Shown piece by piece: positions 1 through 8,777 of a DNA stretch of 64,000 nt (its first letter is position 1; each line of letters opens with the position of its first letter). The notes under the pieces were generated by a model, which saw only the letters and a program-made list of their open reading frames with translations, made no database searches and was not told where the DNA came from. Source of the DNA: Pontibacter vulgaris (GTDB taxonomy: Bacteria > Bacteroidota > Bacteroidia > Cytophagales > Hymenobacteraceae); NCBI RefSeq assembly GCF_022758145.1, contig NZ_JAJVDH010000004.1, forward strand, positions 186,001 to 250,000, in the 5' to 3' direction. The translations under genes were made by a program, and so were the position numbers.

Positions 1-801
1 TGCTTTCAGTTTTTCTATGATCTCCCAGAAATCATCCTCGTTTACCACAGAGTGCAGCGAGCTCCAGCCTTCTTCGGCCAGCGGAAGTATAGTTGGTGAT
101 TTTACGCCTGGGAGTAATTGAGAGATCTCGGCTACCTTATCATTTGGTGCGTTTAACAGTATATATTTGGCGCGTTGTGCGCGTTGCACAGCATGTATCC
201 TGAAAAGCAGTTTCTCAAGTATCTCTTTCTTTTCAGCACTCAGATCCTGGTTGGCAATAAGTACAGCCTGCGATTTAAACACACGCTCCACCTCTTTTAA
301 ACCATTGCTGATAAGGGTACTTCCCGAGCTTACAATATCGCAAATGGCATCGGCCAAACCTATACTTGGCGCAATCTCCACAGACCCGCTTATGGTATGA
401 ATATGTGCCTTGATGCCGCGCTCCGAAAGGTATGACTCCAATAAATTAGGATACGAAGTAGCAATATTCTTTCCGTTCAGGTCCTCCAGGGAAGTATAGT
501 TTTCTCCTTTTGGAATAGCCAGAGACAGGCGGCATCTGGAGAAACCAAGCTCTTCTACAGAAAGGTGTTTCATCCCTTCTTCTACCAGCACGTTCTGGCC
601 AACTATACCAATGTCGGCCACGCCATCGGCTACATAACCAGGTATATCATCGTCGCGGAGAAAGAGGATTTCCAGCGGAAAATTAGTGGATTCTGTTTTG
701 AGTTTCAGGCTGCTGCTGATGAACGAGATACCGCACTCACGGATCAGTTTAAGCGAATCATCACTGAGTCTGCCTGATTTTTGGATAGCTATACGAAGCA
801 T
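1..801 (-). CDS. hisG: ATP phosphoribosyltransferase HisG (3' end cut by window edge)
   Basis: First enzyme of histidine biosynthesis: condenses ATP with PRPP in the cytoplasm. The frame starts at the ATG at 801 (MLRIAIQKSGRLSDDSL) and stays open to base 1, giving 267 residues in view. HisG signatures seen are the N-terminal IAIQKSGRL, a GVADIGIVGQN segment near residue 65 and a DIVSSGSTL phosphate-binding loop near 165. The last ~80 residues (KYILLNAPNDKV onward) look like the regulatory ACT-like domain of the long, hexameric, histidine-inhibited form. It lies behind a His-rich leader peptide, so histidine attenuation is likely. The stop codon is outside the window. Confidence 0.95.
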   Translation of the reverse strand, partial: MLRIAIQKSGRLSDDSLKLIRECGISFISSSLKLKTESTNFPLEILFLRDDDIPGYVADGVADIGIVGQNVLVEEGMKHLSVEELGFSRCRLSLAIPKGENYTSLEDLNGKNIATSYPNLLESYLSERGIKAHIHTISGSVEIAPSIGLADAICDIVSSGSTLISNGLKEVERVFKSQAVLIANQDLSAEKKEILEKLLFRIHAVQRAQRAKYILLNAPNDKVAEISQLLPGVKSPTILPLAEEGWSSLHSVVNEDDFWEIIEKLKA

Positions 802-834
802 AAATGTTATTCTGAAAATGAAAATAAAGGCGAT

Positions 835-916
835 CTATACCCTGCTTCCTGCAACGTATAAATGGGTATACACCCAACGGGGGCTATATGTTAATTGGAT
901 TCCTCTTACGAGGAAT
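835..916 (-). promoter_or_regulatory. Putative histidine attenuator stem-loops
   Basis: Between leader peptide and hisG several pairings are possible that exclude one another. A 7-bp stem with a GNRA-type loop, ATTCCTC-GTAA-GAGGAAT, spans 899-916 and overlaps the leader stop codon. GGGT at 864-867 can pair with ACCC at 872-875, or GGGTATA at 864-870 can pair with TATACCC at 836-842. ACCC can also pair with the G run at 879-883. Competing stems just after a run of His codons are the layout expected of attenuation. I see no clean stem followed by a T run, so the terminator form is not identified. Confidence 0.5.
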
Positions 917-1004
917 GATAGAAATGATGTACGTGCGCAGCAGTACCATAAGCAACAGAAGTTGCCGGAGTAGAAAGGATGCTATGTAACGTGGTGTTGC
1001 GCAT
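906..1004 (-). CDS. hisL: Histidine-rich leader peptide upstream of hisG
   Basis: A 32-codon frame starting MRNTTLHSIL and ending HVHHFYHSS then TAA. Five of 32 residues are His, four of them in the seven-residue run HVHHFYH just before the stop, and this directly precedes hisG on the same strand. Known his leader peptides of other bacteria couple ribosome stalling at His codons to alternative RNA folds, so I infer a regulatory peptide rather than a functional protein. The ATG lies only about ten bases after a predicted -7 box, so the transcript may be almost leaderless. It is too short for usual gene callers. Confidence 0.65.
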   Translation of the reverse strand: MRNTTLHSILSTPATSVAYGTAAHVHHFYHSS

Positions 1005-1013
1005 TATGTGCTG

Positions 1014-1021
1014 CAAAAGTA
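1014..1021 (-). promoter_or_regulatory. Promoter -7 box for hisL-hisG
   Basis: TACTTTTG on the minus strand fits the Bacteroidota -7 consensus TAnnTTTG. The same octamer serves as the -7 box in front of tRNA-Met at 40475. Only a weak -33 element (TTTAT near 1043) is visible. The expected start of transcription is about 1008-1010, a few bases before the leader ATG. Confidence 0.5.
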
Positions 1022-1150
1022 AGCAGGAATTTTTAGTAAACTATAAACACTGGTAAAAGTTTTAGTTTATTCTTTAAGGCTATCCTTTTAAAAATAAAAG
1101 TGCTGGCCTTAAGCAAGACCGGCACTTTTGTTGAAAATTTTATACTTGTA

Positions 1151-1708
1151 TTACTTTTTAAGCAGCATTTTTAAAGTTTTGGTACCTGCCGTAGTTGATA
1201 AACGTGCAAAGTAAATTCCCTCGGCCATACTTCTGGCATCGAGTTCATACTCATATAGTTTACCTTTCTCTGCTACGCCCATGTCTACTTTTTTGATCAA
1301 TGCACCTCTTACATCAAAAACTTCCAGCACAAAGCTTTCTTCTTTTTCTAAACTAAAAGCAATTGTAGTTCTGTCTGAGAAAGCATTCGGATAATTGTAG
1401 AATTCAGAAGTGCCCGGCTCAGGTTTTGAAATAGTTTCGCTTATAAATTTGCCTGACCCGGTAGCTTTAACCACCTCATGTATTACGATAGAGCCGCCGC
1501 CAAGTATGGCTGTAGAAGAAAGGTCAGCATTTTCGGCGGTTCCTTTTTCGTTATCATAAACTACATCTCCGCCTGATTTCCAGATCTTAATTCTGAACTT
1601 ATCGGATCCACCTCCTCCTGTTACCTGGCCATCAGTGGCTACATCCATAAATTCATGCACATCAGAGCTTCCGTTAATATAGCCAGTACCTTTATATTTA
1701 GTAGAATT
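1151..1708 (-). pseudogene. Remnant of a large T9SS-secreted surface protein (C-terminal part only)
   Basis: The frame is open from a TAA at 1709-1711 to the stop at 1151 (about 185 residues) but has no signal peptide, no ATG near its start and begins in mid-domain. It holds a module with DGQVTGGGGSDKFRIKIW and GGGSIVIHE, then a linker (FYNYPNAFSDRTTI) and a type A T9SS sorting domain ending GIYFARLSTTAGTKTLKMLLKK-like. T9SS cargo needs an N-terminal signal peptide to reach the periplasm, so as it stands the product would not be secreted. The DKFRIKIW module recalls repeats at the C-terminus of large Bacteroidota adhesins (from memory). Best read as the tail of a decayed gene; a frameshift or an assembly error at 1709 is the alternative. 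Confidence 0.65.
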
Positions 1709-2076
1709 TTAATATCCATATAAAGCAGTATAAAATGTGTTATGATAGGGAAAACTAAAGTGGAAATGCCACACTATGGCGCAATAAGCTATACACAAGC
1801 TCTGCCCAGGAGCACATAATTGTGCTTTGGGGTATTAAGAAATTTTCATAGCACGATGTAGGAGCGGGAGTGTGCTTTATTGTAAAAGCTCAAGCATTGG
1901 TTTTTGTATACATAAAATTGAAACTTATGTTTCGTAATACAATAAATTATTTTTAATTTTATATTATTAAATTATGTATTGATGAGGCTTAATAGTAAAT
2001 AGGACTTATGACAGATGTTGGTAGCACACAAAAGCCAAACATAAAGTAGTATATATCAGCTTCATTGAAACTTTAT
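1709..2076. other. Gene-free AT-rich stretch
   Basis: No plausible coding frame on either strand. It may be degraded upstream sequence of the adhesin remnant, but nothing recognisable survives. A small inverted repeat AGCACA-TAAT-TGTGCT lies at 1811-1826. No T run follows it, so it is not an obvious terminator. Confidence 0.5.
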
Positions 2077-2084
2077 TACCTTTG
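2077..2084 (+). promoter_or_regulatory. Promoter -7 box for the DUF2911 gene
   Basis: TACCTTTG matches TAnnTTTG and would start transcription near 2089. This lies downstream of the first possible ATG-like start of the frame (2065), which supports translation from the ATG at 2170 instead. No clear -33 element is visible. Confidence 0.4.
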
Positions 2085-2169
2085 CAAACCAATTTATACT
2101 TTGCTGGCGGGCATCTGGCATAGTTTTTTCGGGAGAATAAATCTAAATCAATCGATTTTCAGCAGTAGA

Positions 2170-3039
2170 ATGAATAAGTACTTACTACACATATTTTTTT
2201 TAGCAGTTTTTATGCTAGCAGGCCAGGCTGCTACTGCACAGCTCAGGCTGCCACAGGCCAGCCCTGAGTCTTATCTGAGGCAAACGATAGGACTTACCGA
2301 CATTACAGTACGGTACCATGCACCAGGTGTGAAAGGGCGTAAAATATTTGGGTCGCTGGTGCCTTACGGGCAACTTTGGCGTGCCGGAGCCAACGAAGCT
2401 ACACTGATTACTTTTTCTGATGAGCTTTTTCTGGAACAAGAGCGCGTGCCTGCCGGAACATACTCCTTGTATATACTTCCGGAAAATGATTCGTCCTGGA
2501 ATGTAGTATTAAACAAGGATACTACTTTATGGGGACTAGAAGGCTATAATGAACTAAATGATGTTGCTTATGTGCATGTAAAACCTACTAAAGCTGCGTT
2601 TAAAGAAACCATGCAATTCTCTTTCTCCGATATCAGCTTAAACAAAGGTTACTTATACCTTAACTGGGAAAACACGCAGATTGCCATCCATATAGAAACA
2701 GAAATTGAAAAAAAGGCGCTGGCCAATATTTCAAAAGCACTCGCAGAAGCCAAACCCGACGATTGGTTTATCTGGGCGCAATGTGCTGAGTACCTATCTA
2801 CTAAAAAGGAGTTTCAGGAGAAGGCCTTGGAGCTGATAAATAAATCCATTGCCATTAAAGAAAACTTCTATAACAATTGGGTAAAAGCACGGTTGTATGC
2901 TCAAAATCAGGAATATGAAGTGGCTGCCTCTTTAACTGCCAAAGCCATGCAACTGGGCACAACTGACCCCGAAGCTTATAAAACGTATGCCCGCGAAATT
3001 GAAAGCGCCTATAACGACTGGAAAAAGAAGCGTTTTTAG
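2170..3039 (+). CDS. DUF2911 domain secreted protein with C-terminal TPR-like helices
   Basis: 289 residues from the ATG at 2170, chosen because it opens a clean signal peptide (MNKYLLHIFFLAVFMLAG...ATAQ). Residues ~25-175 carry the DUF2911 pattern: LPQASPESYLRQTIGLTDI, then VRYHAPGVKGRKIFG, PYGQLWRAGANEAT and VPAGTYSLYILP. The last ~110 residues are helical with TPR-like repeats (AEYLSTKKEFQEKALELINKS). The domain is common in Bacteroidota envelopes but its biochemical role is unknown, so no function is assigned. It stands alone, with its own promoter box and a terminator shared with the convergent TonB receptor. Confidence 0.85.
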   Translation: MNKYLLHIFFLAVFMLAGQAATAQLRLPQASPESYLRQTIGLTDITVRYHAPGVKGRKIFGSLVPYGQLWRAGANEATLITFSDELFLEQERVPAGTYSLYILPENDSSWNVVLNKDTTLWGLEGYNELNDVAYVHVKPTKAAFKETMQFSFSDISLNKGYLYLNWENTQIAIHIETEIEKKALANISKALAEAKPDDWFIWAQCAEYLSTKKEFQEKALELINKSIAIKENFYNNWVKARLYAQNQEYEVAASLTAKAMQLGTTDPEAYKTYAREIESAYNDWKKKRF

Positions 3040-3057
3040 AAACTCAGAAAGTATAAA

Positions 3058-3090
3058 ATAAAAAAGGAGCGGTTAAACCACTCCTTTTTT
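3058..3090. terminator. Bidirectional terminator
   Basis: AAAAAGGAG (3061-3069) pairs with CTCCTTTTT (3081-3089), with an inner GGTT/AACC stem. A and T runs flank both sides, so it can end both convergent genes. Confidence 0.8.
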
Positions 3091-3097
3091 ATTGCCT

Positions 3098-5536
3098 TTA
3101 AAATCTTGCTATAAACCGCAGGTTTAACCTGCGGCCTGTCAGGAAGTTCGGAACAGCGTATGTAACGCCATTTAAATCGTCTACATAAGTATAAGATACC
3201 CTGTTTTTTGCATCTATCAGGTTTAAAACTTCCAATCCTATCCAAAGACTTTCCAGCGAGAATTTATTTTTTTCTGCTAGGTCATCTCCCAATACAATCA
3301 CTTTCGAAAAACCGATATCTACCCGCTTAAATGATTTGCCTGAAAAGGCATTTCGGTACTCAGGTCGGTTTGGAGGCCCAAAAGGTAACCCGCTGTTATA
3401 CACCAGGTTTAAATACATCCGGATGGTTGGATTATCCGGTAAATGGTCCTGGAAGTATACGCCAACATTCAACAACTGGTCAGTGGGTCTTCGGATATAA
3501 CCCAATGGTTTTTTTCCTGCAATATCACCGTTGCCATTGTAAACAAAAGTAGAATCGTTGTCCAGGTTTTCCTTTGTCGAAAGCACGCCCAGGCTCAACC
3601 AGGATTCAGCACCTTTTATAAATTCGCCGTTTACGCGTATATCAAAACCGGCTGCATAGGCCTTGGCATTGTTTTGGGCATAATATCGCAGGCGCACATT
3701 ATCAATATCGTAAGGCACCACGTTTGTCATGTGTTTATAGTATGCCTCAGCTGTTAGTTTAAAATCGCGGTCCCAGGCTTTAAACATATAATCGGAGCCA
3801 ACTATAGCATGAAGCGAGCGCTGTGCTTTCAGATTTTGATTGATAACTCCCTCAAAGTTGCGAAGCTCCCGATAAAACGGCGGCTGGTAATATAATCCCA
3901 CGGCTGCTTTAAAAGACAGATCCGGGTTATGTTTTGTAATAAATGAGTATTGAACACGTGGTGTTATGATGAATTCTTTATTGAAGCTCCAGTAAGCAGC
4001 ACGCAAACCATACGTTATCGTTTTAAGGGAATCGATCTCGTAAGTATGCTGGGCGTAAGCATTGTAGCGCTGCGAGTTCATGTTAAGGTCTGATGTAAGA
4101 AAATATGACGGCGAAACATAATCAGCAGAATCTCTGAAACCGTATTCGTGCAGTTCATCGTCCATCTTTTCAATACCTGCTTTCAACCCAAACTCAAAGC
4201 GGTTTTTACTGTTCAGTTGCCAGCTGTTGCGGTTTTCTGCTGTGGCAATTCGTGCAAGCAGGGCGTTACGGGCATAGTCGTACTGGCTACCAATGCCACG
4301 CTCCTGCAGACATTCGCCATAGTTATCGCCGTTTTCTGTATTTACATCACACAACCGGTAACCAGCCTCCAGATCCCTGAACTCACGCTCCCGCGATTGC
4401 ACCACCGAAAGTATAAGCTCCGACAAAAAATCATCTGTAAAACGATGCGACAGGTTCAGGCCCAACTGGTATGTAGTATACTTCATCAGCTCATGGCCAT
4501 CAAAACCTACCTGCAGGCGCAAGGGGGTTTGACGAGTTCCGAAAGTAGTTACTCTGGATTCGGGCTCGACCACATAATCATTCTGGGCGTAGCTGGTAAG
4601 TATACTTAAACTGGTGCGGTTACTTGTTATGGAATCTTTTGTTAGATCAACAGTAACATAAGCCTGCGCATCTGAGAATTTTGGTTTATACTGCCCATCG
4701 GTTTGTAGCCCTTGCAGCATGTATTGCCCGTTTTTATGCCGGAGCCCCAGCAAATAAGTCACTTTCTTGTTTTTAGACGCCGACTCCAGGTGCATGGTTC
4801 CGCCTGTTAAACCGCCGGTTACAGAGCCTGCAAATGTCTGCGGTTTTTTATAAACAATGTTAAGTACCGATGAAAGTTTATCGCCAAACTTGGGCTGCCA
4901 GCCACCCGATGAAAATTCGATGTTGCCAACCAGATCCGGGTTTACAAAACTTAGGCCCTCTTGCTGTGCGTTTGTTACTAAAAAAGGCCTGTAAATTTCG
5001 ATGCCGTTTACATACACCAGGTTTTCATCGTAGTTGCCGCCACGAACTGTGTAAGTAGAAGAAAGCTCGTTGTTGCTGCGTACGCCTGGCAGCGTAACCA
5101 GTATTTTATTGAAGTCGCCGTAGGCAGAAGGAAGTTCTTTGGTTAGGCGCGGATCAAGCTTTGTTACGCTTACCTGTTCACGGGTATCGTCTGTGTTTTT
5201 GCCCCGGACATCTACGGTATTGAGCTGGCGGGCATCTGGCTGAAGTATAAACTGCAGATTTATACTTTGACCAGGTTGCAGACGCAGGCTTCGCTCCTGC
5301 TCTTTGTAGCCAAGGTAGCGCACCAGTACAATCAGGTCCTGGTCTGCCGGTACTTTAATTATAAATTTGCCCTGGTTATCGGTTTGAGTGGCCAGCGTAG
5401 TGCCTTTTATACCAATGGTTGCCAGTTCAAGCGGCTGTTTCGCTTCTCCTGTTACAGTACCGGAAACTGTAGCCTGTTGTGCTGAAACACCTAACGGCAA
5501 AAGTATAAATAACCATACCGATAGATATTTCAGCAT
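3098..5536 (-). CDS. TonB-dependent receptor with carboxypeptidase-regulatory-like N-terminus
   Basis: 812 residues. Signal peptide MLKYLSVWLFILLPLGVSAQ; residues ~22-100 form the beta-sandwich seen before many Bacteroidota receptors (VSGTVTGEAKQPLELATIGI, with DNQGKF); residues ~115-230 are the plug (TVRGGNYDENLVYVNGIEIY); the rest is a 22-strand-type outer-membrane barrel ending in Phe (LRFIARF). Such receptors import bulky substrates using TonB-ExbBD energy. No SusD partner or substrate enzyme is adjacent, so the ligand is unknown. It starts 12 bases after rpe and is probably cotranscribed with it, with no obvious functional link. The ExbB/ExbD/TonB-like genes at 12.8-14.8 kb could energise it, but this is not shown. 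Confidence 0.9.
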   Translation of the reverse strand: MLKYLSVWLFILLPLGVSAQQATVSGTVTGEAKQPLELATIGIKGTTLATQTDNQGKFIIKVPADQDLIVLVRYLGYKEQERSLRLQPGQSINLQFILQPDARQLNTVDVRGKNTDDTREQVSVTKLDPRLTKELPSAYGDFNKILVTLPGVRSNNELSSTYTVRGGNYDENLVYVNGIEIYRPFLVTNAQQEGLSFVNPDLVGNIEFSSGGWQPKFGDKLSSVLNIVYKKPQTFAGSVTGGLTGGTMHLESASKNKKVTYLLGLRHKNGQYMLQGLQTDGQYKPKFSDAQAYVTVDLTKDSITSNRTSLSILTSYAQNDYVVEPESRVTTFGTRQTPLRLQVGFDGHELMKYTTYQLGLNLSHRFTDDFLSELILSVVQSREREFRDLEAGYRLCDVNTENGDNYGECLQERGIGSQYDYARNALLARIATAENRNSWQLNSKNRFEFGLKAGIEKMDDELHEYGFRDSADYVSPSYFLTSDLNMNSQRYNAYAQHTYEIDSLKTITYGLRAAYWSFNKEFIITPRVQYSFITKHNPDLSFKAAVGLYYQPPFYRELRNFEGVINQNLKAQRSLHAIVGSDYMFKAWDRDFKLTAEAYYKHMTNVVPYDIDNVRLRYYAQNNAKAYAAGFDIRVNGEFIKGAESWLSLGVLSTKENLDNDSTFVYNGNGDIAGKKPLGYIRRPTDQLLNVGVYFQDHLPDNPTIRMYLNLVYNSGLPFGPPNRPEYRNAFSGKSFKRVDIGFSKVIVLGDDLAEKNKFSLESLWIGLEVLNLIDAKNRVSYTYVDDLNGVTYAVPNFLTGRRLNLRFIARF

Positions 5537-5548
5537 CCGGCCTGAATA

Positions 5549-6208
5549 TTAGTTTACAGTTACGTTTTTAAGATCAGTTATAGTTTGCAACGGATCGGAT
5601 GAAGAGAAAACAAAGCTTCCGGCAACCAATGCGTCGGCACCTTTTTCAAGTAAAAGTGGTGCATTCTGCTGGTTTACGCCACCATCAATCTCTATCAGCG
5701 CATTAGAGTTACGTTGGATGATTAGGTCCTTCAGCGCCTCTATTTTACGAAAAGTATTCTCAATAAACTTCTGGCCGCCAAAACCCGGGTTAACAGACAT
5801 GATACAAACCAGATCAGCATCTGCGATCACATCATCCAGCAATTGTACTGACGTATGCGGGTTAATAGCTATACCAGCTTTAGCGCCGGTTGCTTTAATT
5901 TGCTGCAAAGTACGGTGCAGGTGGTTACAGGCTTCGTAATGCACTGAAATAATTTCTGCGCCTGCTTGTCTGAACTGCTCAATGTATAGTTCTGGCTCCA
6001 CAATCATCAGGTGCACATCCATTGGTTTTTTAGCATAACGCTGGATAGCCTGCATTACCGGAAAACCAAAAGAAATGTTCGGCACAAAGCGGCCATCCAT
6101 AATATCGATGTGTAACCAGTCGGCCTGGCTGTTGTTAAGCATTTCTACCTCCGATTGCAGGTTGGCAAAGTCAGAAGCAAGTACAGAAGGGGCAATAATT
6201 GGTTTCAT
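5549..6208 (-). CDS. rpe: Ribulose-phosphate 3-epimerase
   Basis: 219 residues, the usual length for this TIM-barrel enzyme, which interconverts ribulose 5-phosphate and xylulose 5-phosphate in the pentose phosphate pathway. Signatures seen: the N-terminal IIAPSVLASDFANL, the metal/catalytic segment HIDIMDGRFVPNISFG (His33, Asp35), DVHLMIVEP, the VNPGFGGQKFI phosphate loop and EIDGGVN with the second catalytic Asp. A TATATTTG box sits at 6213-6220, only four bases before the ATG at 6208, so the mRNA may be leaderless. The TonB receptor follows directly. Confidence 0.96.
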   Translation of the reverse strand: MKPIIAPSVLASDFANLQSEVEMLNNSQADWLHIDIMDGRFVPNISFGFPVMQAIQRYAKKPMDVHLMIVEPELYIEQFRQAGAEIISVHYEACNHLHRTLQQIKATGAKAGIAINPHTSVQLLDDVIADADLVCIMSVNPGFGGQKFIENTFRKIEALKDLIIQRNSNALIEIDGGVNQQNAPLLLEKGADALVAGSFVFSSSDPLQTITDLKNVTVN

Positions 6209-6376
6209 GAATCAAATATAAGATTTTGCAATGCGAGATTAACTATATGAGAAAATAAATTGGGAAAGAACAAAGTATAAATTCATCAAAAGCTTTGTCA
6301 GGGTTCGGCATTGTTCAATGTATTTATACTTGTGTTAATAATAAAAATGATAACTATGATAGCGCCTGTTTATACT

Positions 6377-8017
6377 TTACAGCTTTACAAACCTGATGGT
6401 ACTGCTTTCGGTGCCAGCGCTAACTTTACACAAGTATAAACCTTGCTTTAACACCTGAGGGCGCAGCGAAATGACATGCTGGTTCTGGTTAGGAGGCAAA
6501 GCCTGTTTAAACAGCATTTTACCTGTAACATCATACACATAAACTGTAGAGCGTTGCGTTGCCCATTTATTACCTATAGTTAAGAAAAGCTCGTTTGAAG
6601 TTACAGGATTGGTAAGTATCAGCGCATCTGCAGGGGTTTGAACCAGCAACCGGGTATAATTGGGAATGCCGTAGCCAAGCATATTATCCGGCTTGCTGGC
6701 ATTGCTCCCGATCTGGCGCATCAGTCTGATCATTTCCAGGTTGGTTTTGGTGTTATTGGCCTGCCACAAACAGGCAACCATGCCCGCTACTATTGGCCCC
6801 GAAAATGAAGTACCGTTACTTTTTACAACTGCGCCGTTAGGGCTCATTACATATGCCCTATAACCCAACCCAACCACATCCGGTTTAATCCTGCCATCAG
6901 CTGAGGGTCCGAAAGAACTGAAAGGCGCTTTAATGCCGAGCGAGTCTACAGCACCAACTGTCAGCACAGAATCTGCATCGGCAGGTGCCGAAATATAGCG
7001 CCAGGGTTTGTTGCCTTCGTTTCCGGCACTAACTACCACCAGCATACCCGTTGCCGCAGCAAAGTCAGCGGCTTTAGTAATTAGTGCTGTGTTACCATTT
7101 AACTGGTCGTAAGTATAACTAGTGGAGGGAGCATCAAAAGTAGTATAACCAAGCGAAGAATTGATCACATCAACGCCGGCGCTATCAGCATATTCGGCAG
7201 CTATGAGCCAGTTTATCTCTTCTATGTTATGCTCGGTAGCAGCGTCCTCTGTCCGGAAAAGGTAATAATTAGCTCCATAAGCTGTACCTATCATTTTAGC
7301 GGGCTCTTTTGCCGCCATAGTAGACAGAACACTGGTGCCATGTGAGCTGTTGCTATAAACATCCGGCTGCTTCGTTACAAAATCAAAAGTGCCTTTCAGT
7401 TTATTGTTCTGGTAGAGATGGGCAAAAGCGGGCAGCGTATTTACAGCCGGAAACCCAGCATCAAAAACAGCGATAGTCATACCTTCGCCGGTATAACCAG
7501 CTTCGTGCAGTTTATCTGCGCCCAGCATATTGGCCTGGTGGTAAGCCGGTCCGTAATCTTTTACATCCGGAGCAGTTAGCTGGCTGGCATCTACCTGTTC
7601 CTGTGGCTTAAGTTGCTGAGCTAGCTGGTTTGTAAATGCAATACGGTTAAGGTTTTGTGAAGCCCGAACGAATGGTAATGCCTGAATTTCAATAAGTTGC
7701 TCTGTGTTGCACTGCACCACAGCAGCGTTAAACCAACGCGAAGTATACCATACTTTTACACCCAACTGTTTCAGGCGGCTTACATATGCAGCATTTACCG
7801 GCAGGTCGCGCGGGGTTATACTTATACCTTGCTTTGTACGGCGCTCCAAAGCTTTCTGCGATAAGTATAGCTGTGGTTGCTGGGTTGAGTAAGGAGAGTT
7901 GGCCTTATCGGTAAAGTATATTAAACGCTTTTGCTCCTCCCCGCTGCCTGTCTGCTGTGCCATAACATTTGGCAAGTATAAAAGCAGAAAGGATATAGAG
8001 AGGAGCAAATGGCGCAT
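6377..8017 (-). CDS. Secreted subtilisin-like (S8) serine protease with T9SS sorting domain
   Basis: 546 residues. Signal peptide 1-20, a propeptide-like region (~30-120), then the catalytic domain with the S8 triad Asp186 (TIAVFDAGFP), His226 (SSHGTSVLSTMA) and Ser404 (NGTSFSGPIVAG), and the oxyanion segment VVVSAGNEGN near 329-337. The last ~85 residues (TNPVTSNELFL...VYDVTGKMLF...LYLCKVS) form a type A T9SS C-terminal sorting domain. It is therefore predicted to be exported and anchored or released at the cell surface. The gene is third in a tight set with mnmA and a lipoprotein (4-base gap); substrate unknown. Confidence 0.93.
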   Translation of the reverse strand: MRHLLLSISFLLLYLPNVMAQQTGSGEEQKRLIYFTDKANSPYSTQQPQLYLSQKALERRTKQGISITPRDLPVNAAYVSRLKQLGVKVWYTSRWFNAAVVQCNTEQLIEIQALPFVRASQNLNRIAFTNQLAQQLKPQEQVDASQLTAPDVKDYGPAYHQANMLGADKLHEAGYTGEGMTIAVFDAGFPAVNTLPAFAHLYQNNKLKGTFDFVTKQPDVYSNSSHGTSVLSTMAAKEPAKMIGTAYGANYYLFRTEDAATEHNIEEINWLIAAEYADSAGVDVINSSLGYTTFDAPSTSYTYDQLNGNTALITKAADFAAATGMLVVVSAGNEGNKPWRYISAPADADSVLTVGAVDSLGIKAPFSSFGPSADGRIKPDVVGLGYRAYVMSPNGAVVKSNGTSFSGPIVAGMVACLWQANNTKTNLEMIRLMRQIGSNASKPDNMLGYGIPNYTRLLVQTPADALILTNPVTSNELFLTIGNKWATQRSTVYVYDVTGKMLFKQALPPNQNQHVISLRPQVLKQGLYLCKVSAGTESSTIRFVKL

Positions 8018-8021
8018 TTTG

Positions 8022-8777
8022 TTATTCTTTTCCGTAAGAAACCAGCACTTCGTGCCGTTCGTGGCCGTCTAGTTTAAATTGCTCCCCGAACGCACATTGG
8101 TTAGGTGCACATGGAGCAAAGGTCGCACGATTAAATATCCTGTAAACTCTACCTATTCCTTTAGCATATACCTCCTTACGGTCATCAATACCCATAATAG
8201 GGTCAATAGGTGTGCCCTGTATAATGGTGACTGTATTCGTATATGATTTACCACCTACACTATAAGGCTTATCTACATCTATAAAAGTAGATGGCTCTTT
8301 TATTTTAAACGGATCACGATCACTCATAAAATCATTCCGCTTCTCTTCTGGTATGGTATGGGTGTTATACATATCAGCTGCCCACTTTTTCCCTTCTTTT
8401 ACAGGAAATACCATTTTAACATACTTTGTATTATCCTTAGTAAGGATAACATTAGTAAGAGACTTTGTTACAACCATTACAGAATCTTCCTGCCACTCGC
8501 TGTTATCATCTGCCCTTATAGAGCGGATAATTTTATAGTTAACAGTATTGGTCTGGTCTATGAAAGTTGTATCAACTAACTCACGCATCTGAAAACGTGT
8601 GGTATCTCCCACGTTATGCAGAAAACGAATGTTAGTTACATCGTAGATACGGTAATCACCGACTTCCAATGGATAATAATCATAGCCGGCAGTACTTGGA
8701 TCAAGCTCTGCAAACTTATCGTCGCAACCGGCTATAAACGCAGTTGCAAGCACCAGACTCAACACTATTTTTTTCAT
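8022..8777 (-). CDS. Lipoprotein of unknown function
   Basis: 251 residues with a lipoprotein signal (MKKIVLSLVLATAFIAGC); Cys18 would be lipidated. After it come DYYPLEVGDYRIYDVTN and a beta-rich domain, a pattern seen in uncharacterised Bacteroidota lipoproteins. No catalytic motif is recognised. The ATG overlaps the mnmA stop (ATGA, 8774-8777) and the protease follows four bases later, so the three are translated in one operon. A pairing of lipoprotein and surface protease is plausible but rests only on position. Confidence 0.8.
   Translation of the reverse strand: MKKIVLSLVLATAFIAGCDDKFAELDPSTAGYDYYPLEVGDYRIYDVTNIRFLHNVGDTTRFQMRELVDTTFIDQTNTVNYKIIRSIRADDNSEWQEDSVMVVTKSLTNVILTKDNTKYVKMVFPVKEGKKWAADMYNTHTIPEEKRNDFMSDRDPFKIKEPSTFIDVDKPYSVGGKSYTNTVTIIQGTPIDPIMGIDDRKEVYAKGIGRVYRIFNRATFAPCAPNQCAFGEQFKLDGHERHEVLVSYGKE

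Noticed and set aside
2065..2169. Upstream extension of the DUF2911 protein
   Set aside because: It would place 35 residues ahead of a complete signal peptide and begins upstream of the predicted -7 box at 2077.
3116..3134. Palindrome CCGCAGGTTTAACCTGCGG near the end of the TonB receptor
   Set aside because: It is inside the coding sequence and a true terminator lies just beyond the gene; most likely coincidental.
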